The notes under the pieces: generated by a model
The model's database searches: none
Seen by the model: the letters and a program-made list of their open reading frames with translations, nothing else
Told to the model about the DNA's origin: nothing
Shown: positions 7,082 through 14,341 of the stretch, in pieces
Numbering within the stretch: the stretch's first letter is position 1
How the letters are laid out: the number at the start of each line of letters is the position of its first letter
Origin: Bacteroidales bacterium
GTDB lineage: Bacteria > Bacteroidota > Bacteroidia > Bacteroidales > UBA932
Assembly: GCA_024401915.1 (NCBI GenBank)
Contig: JAKSKA010000004.1
Coordinates: 1-18,855 of the forward strand
Length of the DNA: 18,855 nt
Reading direction: 5' to 3'
Position numbers and translations under genes: made by a program

Positions 7082-7105
7082 GGCGACCTCCGGGCCGCCT
7101 TTTTT
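7082..7105 (+). terminator. Intrinsic terminator of the outer-membrane protein gene
   Basis: A 7-position stem GGCGACC/GGCCGCC region (7082-7099) with one internal mismatch and a 4-nt loop is followed by six Ts (7100-7105). It lies about 30 nt past the stop codon of the beta-barrel gene. Confidence 0.85.
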
Positions 7106-7106
7106 C

Positions 7107-7175
7107 ATACCGCCGAGCACCGGCTGCTCTCCTCCTGAACTCGTGCCACCCTCGGCAACGTAAGAGGGGGGCAAA
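7107..7175. repeat. Intergenic repeat modules shared with the spacer at 1-179
   Basis: Lying between two converging terminators, this stretch carries two blocks also found near the left end of the window. Block A (7114-7135) matches 141-162 in inverted orientation at 19 of 22 positions; its core CGGCTGCTCTCC is identical. Block B (7149-7170), containing CGTAAGAGGGGG, matches 71-92 in direct orientation at 19 of 22 positions and is an imperfect CCCTC/GAGGG palindrome. This suggests a dispersed intergenic repeat family built of separable modules. Confidence 0.65.
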
Positions 7176-7209
7176 AAAGTCAGAGCCGGAACACGACCGG
7201 CCCTGACTT
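7173..7209 (-). terminator. Strong intrinsic terminator of the minus-strand gene train
   Basis: Read on the minus strand, a 13-bp stem (7209-7197 pairing with 7189-7177, with one G-U pair) encloses a 7-nt loop (7196-7190). The run of As at 7173-7178 gives a six-U tail. It lies about 20 nt after the stop codon of the FKBP gene. Confidence 0.9.
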
Positions 7210-7229
7210 ATACAGAAAACAGGTTTGAA

Positions 7230-8051
7230 TTACTTCGTCTCCTCAGCGGGCTCGACGAACTTGCCGACCTTGGTAAGCTCGACGTTGAAGATGAGGGTGC
7301 TGTTGGGCTCGATACCCTGGGTGCCGCCCTCGCCGTAGCCGAGTTCTGCAGGGATGTAGAGCTCGATCTTGCCACCTTCGCCGATGAGCTGGAGGCCTTC
7401 CTGCCAACCCTTGACGACGCGGTTGAGATTCATCTTGATAGGATCGCCATCCTCTTCGGTCTTGTCGAATACGGTTCCGTCAAGGAGCTTGCCTTCATAC
7501 TTCACCCAAACGGTATCGGTGACAGCGGGCTTAACCTCGTTGCCGGCCTCGATGATCTTGTACTGGAGGCCTGACTCGGTGGTCTGGACGCCTTCCTTGG
7601 TAGCGTTGGCCTCAAGGAACTTGGCCTCTTTCTCCTTGTTCTGGAGGAGGGTGAGGTTGTGACGCTTCTCAAGATACTCGTTGAAGATGTCGTTCATCTG
7701 CTCGGGATTGATCTTGAACTGCTCGCCGAAATCCTCGTCGCGAGGGTTGCCCTTTGCCTTGACGAAATCCTTGATACCCTTGATCATCTGGCAGAAATTG
7801 ACGTCACCGAAGTTGTAACCCTTGATGAAGCTTCCGAAGTTGACACCGATAAGGTAGCTGACGTCCTTGATCTCCTTCTTGGTGGGAGTATAATCCTTGA
7901 TCGTCATCTCCTTGGGAGCCTCCTCCTGTGCTACTTCCTCTGTTGCGGGAGTCTCAGCGGCTCCCTCTTCTGCGGGTGCCTCAGCCTTGGGCTGGCAGGC
8001 AACCACTGCAAAGCCCATCATAAGGGCTGCGAAAAATTTGTTGGTTTTCAT
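7230..8051 (-). CDS. FKBP-type peptidyl-prolyl cis-trans isomerase, lipoprotein
   Basis: A 273-aa envelope chaperone that speeds cis/trans isomerisation of X-Pro bonds in exported proteins. The N-terminus is a lipoprotein signal with lipobox FAVVAC and lipidated C19. A flexible A/E/P-rich linker follows (20-48), then a helical N-terminal domain (about 52-150) like the dimerisation domain of FkpA/Mip, and a C-terminal FKBP domain (about 160-263). The FKBP active-site residues can be seen as Y185, F195-D196, V212-V213, W216, Y239 and F255 (VKYEGKLLDGTVFD, VVKGWQEGLQ, LGYGEGG, LIFNVEL). The residues after C19 (QPKAEAP) do not resemble the acidic surface-export signal of Bacteroidota lipoproteins, so a periplasmic location is more likely. 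It follows the ROK kinase by 27 nt of AT-rich sequence and ends at a strong terminator, so it is the last gene of the train but may also have its own promoter. Confidence 0.93.
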   Translation of the reverse strand: MKTNKFFAALMMGFAVVACQPKAEAPAEEGAAETPATEEVAQEEAPKEMTIKDYTPTKKEIKDVSYLIGVNFGSFIKGYNFGDVNFCQMIKGIKDFVKAKGNPRDEDFGEQFKINPEQMNDIFNEYLEKRHNLTLLQNKEKEAKFLEANATKEGVQTTESGLQYKIIEAGNEVKPAVTDTVWVKYEGKLLDGTVFDKTEEDGDPIKMNLNRVVKGWQEGLQLIGEGGKIELYIPAELGYGEGGTQGIEPNSTLIFNVELTKVGKFVEPAEETK

Positions 8052-8078
8052 TTTTTATAAAAATAGTTTTAAAATTTC

Positions 8079-9038
8079 CTACAATTCCCAGGCCAGTGCG
8101 GACGCGCCGAGGATGGCGGCATCGGACTCCTTGAGGCTGGAGAAGAGAAGCTGGACCTTGTCCTTCCACAAAGGAAGCACGTTCGCGTTCATAGCGTCCA
8201 TAATGGGCTCTGCGAGGAACTCCTTGGCGCGTGCGAGACCGCCGAAGAGGACAATCGCCTCAGGAGCCGAGAACTCTATGAAGTCGGCGAGTTTCTCGCC
8301 AAGTATCCTGCCCGTGAAGTCGAACACCCTGAGTGCGAGGGCATCGCCCTGCTTTGCTGCGTCATAGACATCCTTCGAAGTGATGTTGTCCACAGCCCTC
8401 AGGAGGGAAGGTTCCGTGCTCATATCGAGCCATTCGCGCGCCGTCCTGGCGACACCGATGGCGGAGCAATATGCTTCGAGACAGCCCGTCTTGCCGCAGC
8501 CGCACTGACGTCCGTTGTGGCGGACCGCACAGGTGTGGCCGAGCTCTCCGGCGAAACCGTCGGAGCCATAGAGCACCTTGCCGTCGATGACGATACCGCT
8601 GCCGACGCCGGTGCCGAGGGTGATCATAATGAAATGCTTCATACCCTTCGCCACGCCGTAGGTCATCTCGCCCACAGCAGCCGCATTTGCGTCATTGGTC
8701 AGGGATACGGGAATGCCGCCGAGTGCCTCGGTAAGCATATCGGAGAACTTCACCTCGCCGTGGGCGGCCCAGGGAAGGTTCGGTGCGAATGCGATGCTGC
8801 CCGTGTAGTAGTTGCCGTTGGGGGCACCTACTCCGACGCCGCGGATCTCGCCTTCCTTGCCGGACTGGGCGATGAGTTTCTTAACCGCTTCGGCGATCTC
8901 GCCGATGATTACCTTTGCATCTGTTGTCTGGCTGGTCTTGATAACGCTCTGACAGAGCACTTCGCCCCTTGCGTCGACGACGCCGAGCTTGATTGTCTGA
9001 CCGCCAATGTCTATACCGACTACGAATTCTTTTGCCAT
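8079..9038 (-). CDS. ROK-family sugar kinase (glucokinase-like)
   Basis: A 319-aa cytoplasmic ATP-dependent sugar kinase, most likely acting on glucose or a related hexose or amino sugar. The phosphate-binding loop GIDIGGQTIKLGV is at residues 8-20. Catalytic D116 lies in LTNDANAA, and ITLGTGVGSGIV (139-150) is the second phosphate motif. E165 and H168 of ELGH contact the sugar. The ROK zinc site is formed by H168 with C179, C181 and C186 (CGCGKTGC). No DNA-binding domain is present, so it is a kinase rather than a NagC/Mlc-type repressor. It lies directly downstream of a FucP-family sugar porter, so porter and kinase form an import-and-phosphorylate pair. A long inverted repeat separates the two genes and may set their relative expression. 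The exact sugar is unknown. Confidence 0.92.
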   Translation of the reverse strand: MAKEFVVGIDIGGQTIKLGVVDARGEVLCQSVIKTSQTTDAKVIIGEIAEAVKKLIAQSGKEGEIRGVGVGAPNGNYYTGSIAFAPNLPWAAHGEVKFSDMLTEALGGIPVSLTNDANAAAVGEMTYGVAKGMKHFIMITLGTGVGSGIVIDGKVLYGSDGFAGELGHTCAVRHNGRQCGCGKTGCLEAYCSAIGVARTAREWLDMSTEPSLLRAVDNITSKDVYDAAKQGDALALRVFDFTGRILGEKLADFIEFSAPEAIVLFGGLARAKEFLAEPIMDAMNANVLPLWKDKVQLLFSSLKESDAAILGASALAWEL

Positions 9039-9061
9039 AATTCTATAATATTAGGAATGGT

Positions 9062-9123
9062 AAAAAAATAAGTTGGTAAAGATTTGTGCATCTGAAGCAT
9101 AAAGATTACCAAGTTATTTTTTT
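9062..9123. promoter_or_regulatory. Long inverted repeat between sugar porter and ROK kinase
   Basis: Two 18-nt arms, 9062-9079 (AAAAAAATAAGTTGGTAA) and 9106-9123, pair at 17 of 18 positions, the exception being G9072 opposite G9113. The 26-nt loop contains a further short TGTGC/GCATA pairing. Because the outer part is A7/T7, the structure has a U-tract in both directions and could act as an intrinsic terminator or attenuator for the porter gene that lets some transcripts through to the kinase. As DNA it could also be an operator. It is the largest non-coding feature inside the six-gene train. Confidence 0.75.
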
Positions 9124-9130
9124 ATAATGA

Positions 9131-10399
9131 CTATTCAGTGGGAATATCCTTGTTGACGTTCTTGCTGCCGCAGACTGCGTAGAACACGAGGTAGCAGAGG
9201 CAGGCGATGAGGAGCCAGTAGCTCTGGAGGAAGCCCGTGGACTTGGCGATAAGGCCGCAGCAGAAAGGAATGATGCCGCCGCCGCAGACGAGTGCCATGA
9301 AGATACCGGAAGCGGGTGCGGTGTATTTGCCGAGTCCTTCAGCAGCCAGGTTGAAGATGGAACCCCACATAACGGAGGTGCAGAGGCCGCAGAGGAACAT
9401 AAACATCATCGAGATGGGAATCTCGTTGCCCTTGATGGTGACGACGATATCCTTGGGGAGGAACATCACGAGGAGGAGGAAGAGGATGGCGACGCCGGCG
9501 GTAACGGCAAGCATAGCCTTCGAGGAAACCTTTCCGCCGATGGCGCTTCCGATGAGACGGCCTATCATCATACAGAGCCAGTAGAAGCCGACGATCGTAC
9601 CGGCGACTGCGGGCATATTGAGGTCATTGGACATATAGAGGTTGGCCATATTGGGGATGCCCACCTCGATGCCGACATAGAAGAAGATGGCGACTGCGCC
9701 AAGAACGAAATGGCGGAAGGAAAGAGGTCCGTGAGGGTCCTTCACAACATTGCCGGCCTTGCGTGCGGCCTTCTCCTCTGCAGTCTCCATATGAGGCTCG
9801 GGGATGTTCGTGAGAGCGATGATCACTGCTGCGAGGGCGAAGATCGCCATAGCGATGATCATTGCGGGAGCAGCGTCCTTCACATTGGCCTTCGCAGCCT
9901 CTCCGCCGATGAGGAAACCGATGAGGATAGGAGCGATGGTACCGCCGATGGAGTTGAAGGAGCCACCGAGCTGGATGAGCTGGTTACCCTTGTTTCCGCC
10001 ACCGCCGAGGGTGTTGAGCATAGGGTTGACGACGATGTTCAGAAGGCACATCGAGAAACCTGCGACGAAAGCTCCGATGACATAGACGAGGAAGCTCTGT
10101 GCAGGGCCTGCCACCCACTGGATGCCGACGCCGATGAAGCCGATGATAACGGCAAGAAGCGCGGTGAACTTATAACCCTTCCTCTTGAGGATGATACCTC
10201 CGGGGATACCCATACAGGCATAGGCGATGAAGTTGGCGAGGGTGCCGAGTTGGCTGAGAGCGGGGCTGGCGCCGAACTGGTTTGAGACGATGACGCCCAT
10301 CGAGCCTGCAAAATTGGTCACGAAGGCGATCATAAAGAAGAGGGCGAACATCACCACGATAGCCGGGGTGTAGTTCTGTTTTTTAGTAGCTGTTGCCAT
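9131..10399 (-). CDS. FucP-family sugar:proton symporter
   Basis: A 422-aa, 12-helix inner-membrane major facilitator protein of the fucose/glucose/galactose:H+ symporter type. Typical features are FFMIAFVTNFAGSMGVI in the first helix, the LLNIVVNPMLNTLGG segment (about 119-133) after helix 4, and NQLIQLGGSFNSIGGTIAPIL (about 138-158) in helix 5. A charged central loop covers about residues 200-228. Bacteroidota use this family for glucose, galactose, fucose, mannose or N-acetylglucosamine. The adjacent ROK kinase points to a sugar needing phosphorylation after entry, so glucose or an amino sugar is more likely than fucose. Its ATG is 6 nt after the stop codon of the acyl-CoA ligase gene, so the two are cotranscribed. 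Confidence 0.92.
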   Translation of the reverse strand: MATATKKQNYTPAIVVMFALFFMIAFVTNFAGSMGVIVSNQFGASPALSQLGTLANFIAYACMGIPGGIILKRKGYKFTALLAVIIGFIGVGIQWVAGPAQSFLVYVIGAFVAGFSMCLLNIVVNPMLNTLGGGGNKGNQLIQLGGSFNSIGGTIAPILIGFLIGGEAAKANVKDAAPAMIIAMAIFALAAVIIALTNIPEPHMETAEEKAARKAGNVVKDPHGPLSFRHFVLGAVAIFFYVGIEVGIPNMANLYMSNDLNMPAVAGTIVGFYWLCMMIGRLIGSAIGGKVSSKAMLAVTAGVAILFLLLVMFLPKDIVVTIKGNEIPISMMFMFLCGLCTSVMWGSIFNLAAEGLGKYTAPASGIFMALVCGGGIIPFCCGLIAKSTGFLQSYWLLIACLCYLVFYAVCGSKNVNKDIPTE

Positions 10400-10405
10400 T
10401 TGTTA

Positions 10406-12319
10406 TTAGTTTAATGAGTTGATATTCTTTTCGTTGAAGAGGTTCTTGCCGTCCGGCGTCATAGCGTATTCCAAGCGGTCGGCGTAGTGTTTCTCCACAT
10501 TGCGGCGCACCATCTTGGAGGTCGTGTTGAGCATTCCGTTGGCCTCGGTGAAGGCTTCGTCTGCCACGACGATGGCTGCAGGGAGCCACTTCTCGGGGAA
10601 GAGGCCGGCGTGACGTCCGCCCGGACGGTAGCTGTCCACCTCGTCCTGGATTATCTGGAGCTGGGCCTTGAGGCCCTCTTCGGATGCGGGGTCCATTCCC
10701 TTCGCCTTCACGGCATCGGCAAGGAGCGCCTTGTTGGGAACGACGAGCACCACCGTCCACGGGCTCTGGTTGTTGTAGAGCACTGCGCCGTCGATATACT
10801 TCGAGCCGTCGGTGAGGCTGTCCTCATATCCTTCCGGAGAGTATTTCTCGCCGTCGGAGCTGATGAGCAGGCTCTTGAAGCGGCCGGTCACATAGAGGAA
10901 ACGGGGGTCTTCGGGGCAGATGTAGCCGCGGTCGCCGGTGTGGAGCCAGCCGTCGACGATGGTCTTCGCCGTCGCCTCGGGGTTCTTCCAGTATCCCGCC
11001 ATCACGTTTTCGCCGCGGATGACGATCTCTCCGGTCGTGCCGTGAGGCAGTTCATTGCCATCCTCGTCACAGATCTTTATGTCCATAGGCTTCACGGTGC
11101 GGCCAGAAGAGCCGAAGCGCGCGTGTCCGCCGGAATTGGCGCAGATCACGGGGGTGGCCTCCGAGAGGCCGTAACCCTGGAAGATTGGCATACCGACAGC
11201 GCAGAAGTAGCGCTGGAGCTCGATGTCAAGCAGGGCACCGCCGCCGATGAAGAACTGGAAGCGCCCGCCGAAGCCTTCCCTTATCTGGGCGAATATCTTC
11301 TTGTCGAAGAATTTCTTGAGCAGCCCCCTCCACCACTGCGTGATGCAGGGCTTGCCCATATTGTAGTACTCGCGGTTGTATTTGATGGCGTTGTCAAGGG
11401 CGAAATTGTAAAGCTTCTCGACCTTGGGGCCCTTCTTGCGGATGTTGTTCTCGATGTTCTTGCGGAAATTGCGGGAGATCGCGGGGACGGAGAGCATCAC
11501 CTCGGGACGAACCTCGCGTATCGCGATCGGGATGTTCTTCAGCATCGTGACAGCGCTCTTGCCGCCGGGCACGGTGGCGATGCTGCCGCCGTTGGACATC
11601 ATATAGTAGAAGCCGGCCACGTGGGCGAAGCAGTGGTCCAGGGGCAGGATGATAAGCATCGTCCAGCCGTCACCGACCTTCACCACGGAATTGCACTGCT
11701 CGACGTTGGCGGTATAGTTCCTGTGGGTCAGGAGAATGCCCTTGGGGTCGGCGGTGGTGCCGGAGGTGTAGCTGATGTTGGCGTAATCGTCAGGTCCGAC
11801 GGAAGCGATGCGCTCCTCGAGAGCCTGACGGTTCTCCTCTAGGAACTTCACACCCATTGCGCGCAGCTCGCTGAAGTGCATCTCCCCCTCCTGGAGCGGG
11901 ATTTCGTCGAGCACGATCACCTTCTCGATGGCGGGACACTGGGGCATAACCCTGCGCACCTTCTCGATCTGGCTCTCGGACGCGATGATGAAGCGCGCGT
12001 CGGAATGGTTGATGCGGAAATTGAGGTCGTGGTCGGATTCGAGCTTGAAGGACAGCGGCACGTTCACGCCGCCGGCATAAAGGATGCCGAGCTCGGAAAA
12101 TATCCACTGATTGCGCCCCTCCGAAATAAGGGCAACCTTTTCGCCTTTTGCGAGGCCCAGAGCCATGAATCCGGCCGCCAGGATGCGGCCCTCATCGCGT
12201 GTTGCGGCGTATGACGTCTCCGTCCAGACGCCTTCCGACTTTCCACGGAGAAAAGTACGCTGTCCATAGGCGGATGCGTACTTTTCAACAAAGTCGATCA
12301 TTGTAATCCTCTCTGACAT
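10406..12319 (-). CDS. Long-chain acyl-CoA ligase (AMP-forming)
   Basis: A 637-aa adenylate-forming enzyme that activates a fatty acid with ATP and joins it to CoA at the cytoplasmic face of the membrane. The AMP-binding P-loop YTSGTTADPKG is at residues 184-194. GYGLSEATPV (382-391) is the A5 motif, DGWLHTGDRG is the A7 motif, and GRFKSLLISSDGEKYSPE is the hinge that precedes the mobile C-terminal domain. NTTSKMVRR near the end probably provides the catalytic lysine. The size and the insertion before A5 match long-chain (FAA/FadD15-like) ligases. An in-frame GTG at 12325 overlaps the upstream kinase stop by 4 bp. The ATG at 12319, 2 nt after that stop, is preferred. It may recycle exogenous or membrane-derived fatty acids for phospholipid synthesis. 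Confidence 0.92.
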   Translation of the reverse strand: MSERITMIDFVEKYASAYGQRTFLRGKSEGVWTETSYAATRDEGRILAAGFMALGLAKGEKVALISEGRNQWIFSELGILYAGGVNVPLSFKLESDHDLNFRINHSDARFIIASESQIEKVRRVMPQCPAIEKVIVLDEIPLQEGEMHFSELRAMGVKFLEENRQALEERIASVGPDDYANISYTSGTTADPKGILLTHRNYTANVEQCNSVVKVGDGWTMLIILPLDHCFAHVAGFYYMMSNGGSIATVPGGKSAVTMLKNIPIAIREVRPEVMLSVPAISRNFRKNIENNIRKKGPKVEKLYNFALDNAIKYNREYYNMGKPCITQWWRGLLKKFFDKKIFAQIREGFGGRFQFFIGGGALLDIELQRYFCAVGMPIFQGYGLSEATPVICANSGGHARFGSSGRTVKPMDIKICDEDGNELPHGTTGEIVIRGENVMAGYWKNPEATAKTIVDGWLHTGDRGYICPEDPRFLYVTGRFKSLLISSDGEKYSPEGYEDSLTDGSKYIDGAVLYNNQSPWTVVLVVPNKALLADAVKAKGMDPASEEGLKAQLQIIQDEVDSYRPGGRHAGLFPEKWLPAAIVVADEAFTEANGMLNTTSKMVRRNVEKHYADRLEYAMTPDGKNLFNEKNINSLN

Positions 12320-12321
12320 AA

Positions 12322-12942
12322 TCACTCAGTTGGGAAGAGCCCGTACAGCTGGGCGTCTATCATATTCGTTATCTGCTCGAAATCTTCGGGCCTGTCGCCG
12401 AACTTTATATGGTCGGCATCGACCACGAGAAGATTCCCCTTGTAAGTGTCAATCCAGTTGTCGTACCTCTCGTTGAGTCCGGTGAGGTACTCGATGCTTA
12501 TCGTCTGCTCGTACTCGCGGCCCCTCTTCTGAATCTGCGAGATGAGGTTGGGAATCGTGGACTTGAGGTAGATGAGCAGGTCGGGAACACCCACCAGCGA
12601 CATCATCAGGTCGAAGAGGTCGGAATAGTTCTCGAAGTCACGGGTGCTCATAAGGCCCATATCGTGGAGGTTGGGGGCGAAGATGCGTGCATCCTCATAG
12701 ATCGTACGGTCCTGGATGACCACCTCGCCGCTGCGGTTTATGTCCACGACGTCCTTGAAACGCTTGTTGAGGAAATAGATCTGGAGATTGAACGACCAGC
12801 GCTCCATATCCTTGTAGAAATCGGAGAGATAGGGGTTGAAATCCACGGACTCGAATTTCGGAGTCCAGCCATAATGGGCGGCGAGCATCTTGGTGAGGGT
12901 TGTCTTGCCGCTTCCGATATTTCCTGCGATGGCGATATGCAT
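12322..12942 (-). CDS. Deoxynucleoside kinase, tandem copy 2
   Basis: A 206-aa cytoplasmic kinase of the dCK/dGK family that phosphorylates deoxynucleosides for dNTP salvage. The P-loop GNIGSGKT spans residues 7-14. E31 is the expected catalytic base. QDRT (77-80) corresponds to the ERS/DRS motif, with T in place of S. KRGREYEQ is the arginine-rich LID. It aligns without gaps to the upstream copy (12976-13590) over 204 positions, with about 62% identity by hand count. Differences are concentrated around residues 81-108 (EDARIFAPNLHDMG and following), near the substrate pocket, consistent with different base preference. A possible own -7 element lies between the two genes. Tandem deoxyadenosine/deoxyguanosine kinases in lactobacilli form a heterodimer, and the same arrangement is plausible here. 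Confidence 0.92.
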   Translation of the reverse strand: MHIAIAGNIGSGKTTLTKMLAAHYGWTPKFESVDFNPYLSDFYKDMERWSFNLQIYFLNKRFKDVVDINRSGEVVIQDRTIYEDARIFAPNLHDMGLMSTRDFENYSDLFDLMMSLVGVPDLLIYLKSTIPNLISQIQKRGREYEQTISIEYLTGLNERYDNWIDTYKGNLLVVDADHIKFGDRPEDFEQITNMIDAQLYGLFPTE

Positions 12943-12963
12943 AGTCTTTCGTATTATAACTTA

Positions 12964-12971
12964 CAAAGATA
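12964..12971 (-). promoter_or_regulatory. Possible -7 element for the second deoxynucleoside kinase
   Basis: TATCTTTG on the minus strand matches TAnnTTTG and lies in the 33-nt gap between the two kinases, about 21 nt before the ATG at 12942. No good -33 match is seen. It could give the downstream genes a second start. Confidence 0.4.
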
Positions 12972-12975
12972 ACAA

Positions 12976-13590
12976 TTATTTGAAAAGTCCGAACAGTTGG
13001 GCGTCAACCTTATCGGTGATATAGGCGAAATCTTCCGGATTATTCTCGAAATCAAGTCCGTCGGCTTCGATCACGAGGAGATTCCCCTTATAGTTCCCTA
13101 TCCACTTCTCGTAATGCTCGTTGAGGCCCTGGAGATAGTCCAGCTTGATGGCCTGCTCGTACTCGCGGCCTCTCTTCTGGATCTGGGTGACAAGATGGGG
13201 GACGGAGGAACGCAGATAGATCAGCAGGTCGGGATTGCCCACCAGGGTCATCATCAGTTCGAAAAGCTGCATATAGGTCTGGTAATCGCGCTCGGAGAGG
13301 TTCCCCTGCTCCCTGTTGTTCTCCACGAATATGTGGACGCCCTCCAGCAGGGTGCGGTCCTGAACCACCACCTCGTCGGACTTCGAGATCTCCAGCACAT
13401 CCTTGAAGCGCTGCGCAAGGAAATATGTCTCAAGGTTGTACGACCATCTCGGGATATCCTTGTAGTAGTCCTCGAGGTAGGGATTGTAAGTCACCGACTC
13501 GTACTTCGGAGTCCATCCGTAATGCTCGCAGAGCTTGCGGGTGAGGGTGGTTTTTCCGCAGCCGATGTTTCCTGCTATACCTATATGCAT
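12976..13590 (-). CDS. Deoxynucleoside kinase, tandem copy 1
   Basis: A 204-aa paralogue of the following gene and the first gene of the six-gene minus-strand train. It has P-loop GNIGCGKT (7-14), E31 in YESVTYNPYL, QDRT (77-80) and the LID KRGREYEQ. The protein phosphorylates a deoxynucleoside, probably a purine by analogy with other bacterial short kinases of this group, feeding dNTP pools. The high collinearity with copy 2 shows a local duplication followed by divergence. The promoter directly upstream is convincing and is interlocked with that of the divergent metallo-beta-lactamase-fold/uvrA operon, linking nucleotide salvage and DNA repair genes at one control region. Confidence 0.92.
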   Translation of the reverse strand: MHIGIAGNIGCGKTTLTRKLCEHYGWTPKYESVTYNPYLEDYYKDIPRWSYNLETYFLAQRFKDVLEISKSDEVVVQDRTLLEGVHIFVENNREQGNLSERDYQTYMQLFELMMTLVGNPDLLIYLRSSVPHLVTQIQKRGREYEQAIKLDYLQGLNEHYEKWIGNYKGNLLVIEADGLDFENNPEDFAYITDKVDAQLFGLFK

Positions 13591-13611
13591 TTCTTCTTAA
13601 CTGTGAGTTTA

Positions 13612-13644
13612 CAAATTTAGCATATTTCTTCGTATTTTTGCAAA
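13612..13644 (-). promoter_or_regulatory. Promoter of the deoxynucleoside kinase train
   Basis: On the minus strand TAAATTTG (13619-13612) fits the -7 consensus exactly and TTTG (13644-13641) fits the -33 element, with 21 nt between. This is the best complete promoter in the window. It gives a leader of about 17 nt before the ATG at 13590. Confidence 0.75.
13633..13640 (+). promoter_or_regulatory. -7 promoter element for the MBL-uvrA-kinase operon
   Basis: TATTTTTG matches TAnnTTTG. It ends 5 nt before the ATG at 13646, implying a leaderless or nearly leaderless transcript. It abuts the -33 element of the divergent kinase promoter, so simultaneous occupancy of both by RNA polymerase is unlikely. 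Confidence 0.6.
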
Positions 13645-13645
13645 A

Positions 13646-14341
13646 ATGAAGATACATAAGTTCACATACAACCCTTTCGAAGAAAACACCTACGTCGCCG
13701 AAGGTGCGGACAGACGCTGCGTCATCATCGACCCCGGCTGCTATTACCCCGGCGAGCACGAAACGTTCTTCGCTTTCCTCGAGGAGAACGCGCTCATTCC
13801 GGAGGCCATATTGCTGACCCACTGCCATTTCGACCACATAGGGGGCGTGAGCGCTCTCTGCGCCCGCTACGGCATCCCGGTATATGCATCGTCGCGCGAG
13901 CAGGTCGTGATGGACGACAGGAAACTGCTCCAGCAGCTGCAGATACGCCTTCCGGACACGTCGTTCACGATAAGCGACGTCAGTGAAGGAACGGCCGTCG
14001 AGGCCGCAGGATTCCGCTTCGAGGCCATCGGAACGCCCGGACACACTCCCGGAGGGCTGAGCTGGTACGAAAAGGAAGAAGGGGTCGTCTTCACCGGGGA
14101 CACGCTTTTCGCGGGAGCCATAGGGCGCAGCGATTTCGACTACAGCGACTATGACAGCGAGATAAAGGCGATAATGGAGAAACTGATGGCCCTGCCGGGC
14201 CCCACGCAGGTTCTTCCAGGCCACGGCGGCAAGACGACGATAGCCCGCGAACGCAGCGGCAATCCCTTCCTCGAGCCCTTCAACGAGCCCGAGGAGGACA
14301 TTGATGCGGATAATCTGGAGCCCATAATCATCAGCCGATGA
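13646..14341 (+). CDS. Metallo-beta-lactamase-fold hydrolase (glyoxalase II-like)
   Basis: A 231-aa cytoplasmic zinc hydrolase. The metal-binding motif THCHFDH (58-64) gives H59, H61, D63 and H64; further ligands are H133 (GTPGHTPG), D152 (FTGDTLF) and H193 (LPGHGGKT). This is the full ligand set of the glyoxalase II-like subgroup. The C-terminal substrate-binding helices of true hydroxyacylglutathione hydrolases are missing and replaced by a short acidic tail (about 208-231), as in the common YcbL-type proteins whose natural thioester or ester substrate is often unknown. The N-terminus MKIHKFTYNPFEENTY is typical, supporting the start despite an almost absent leader. Its stop overlaps the uvrA start (ATGA), so the two are translationally coupled. 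Confidence 0.92.
   Translation: MKIHKFTYNPFEENTYVAEGADRRCVIIDPGCYYPGEHETFFAFLEENALIPEAILLTHCHFDHIGGVSALCARYGIPVYASSREQVVMDDRKLLQQLQIRLPDTSFTISDVSEGTAVEAAGFRFEAIGTPGHTPGGLSWYEKEEGVVFTGDTLFAGAIGRSDFDYSDYDSEIKAIMEKLMALPGPTQVLPGHGGKTTIARERSGNPFLEPFNEPEEDIDADNLEPIIISR

Noticed and set aside
8079..9038. ROK protein as a NagC/Mlc-type transcriptional repressor
   Set aside because: No N-terminal helix-turn-helix; the protein begins directly with the kinase phosphate-binding loop and keeps the catalytic aspartate.
10487..11842. 451-codon open frame on the plus strand opposite the acyl-CoA ligase
   Set aside because: Shadow of a well-conserved adenylate-forming enzyme; no motif, promoter or leader of its own.
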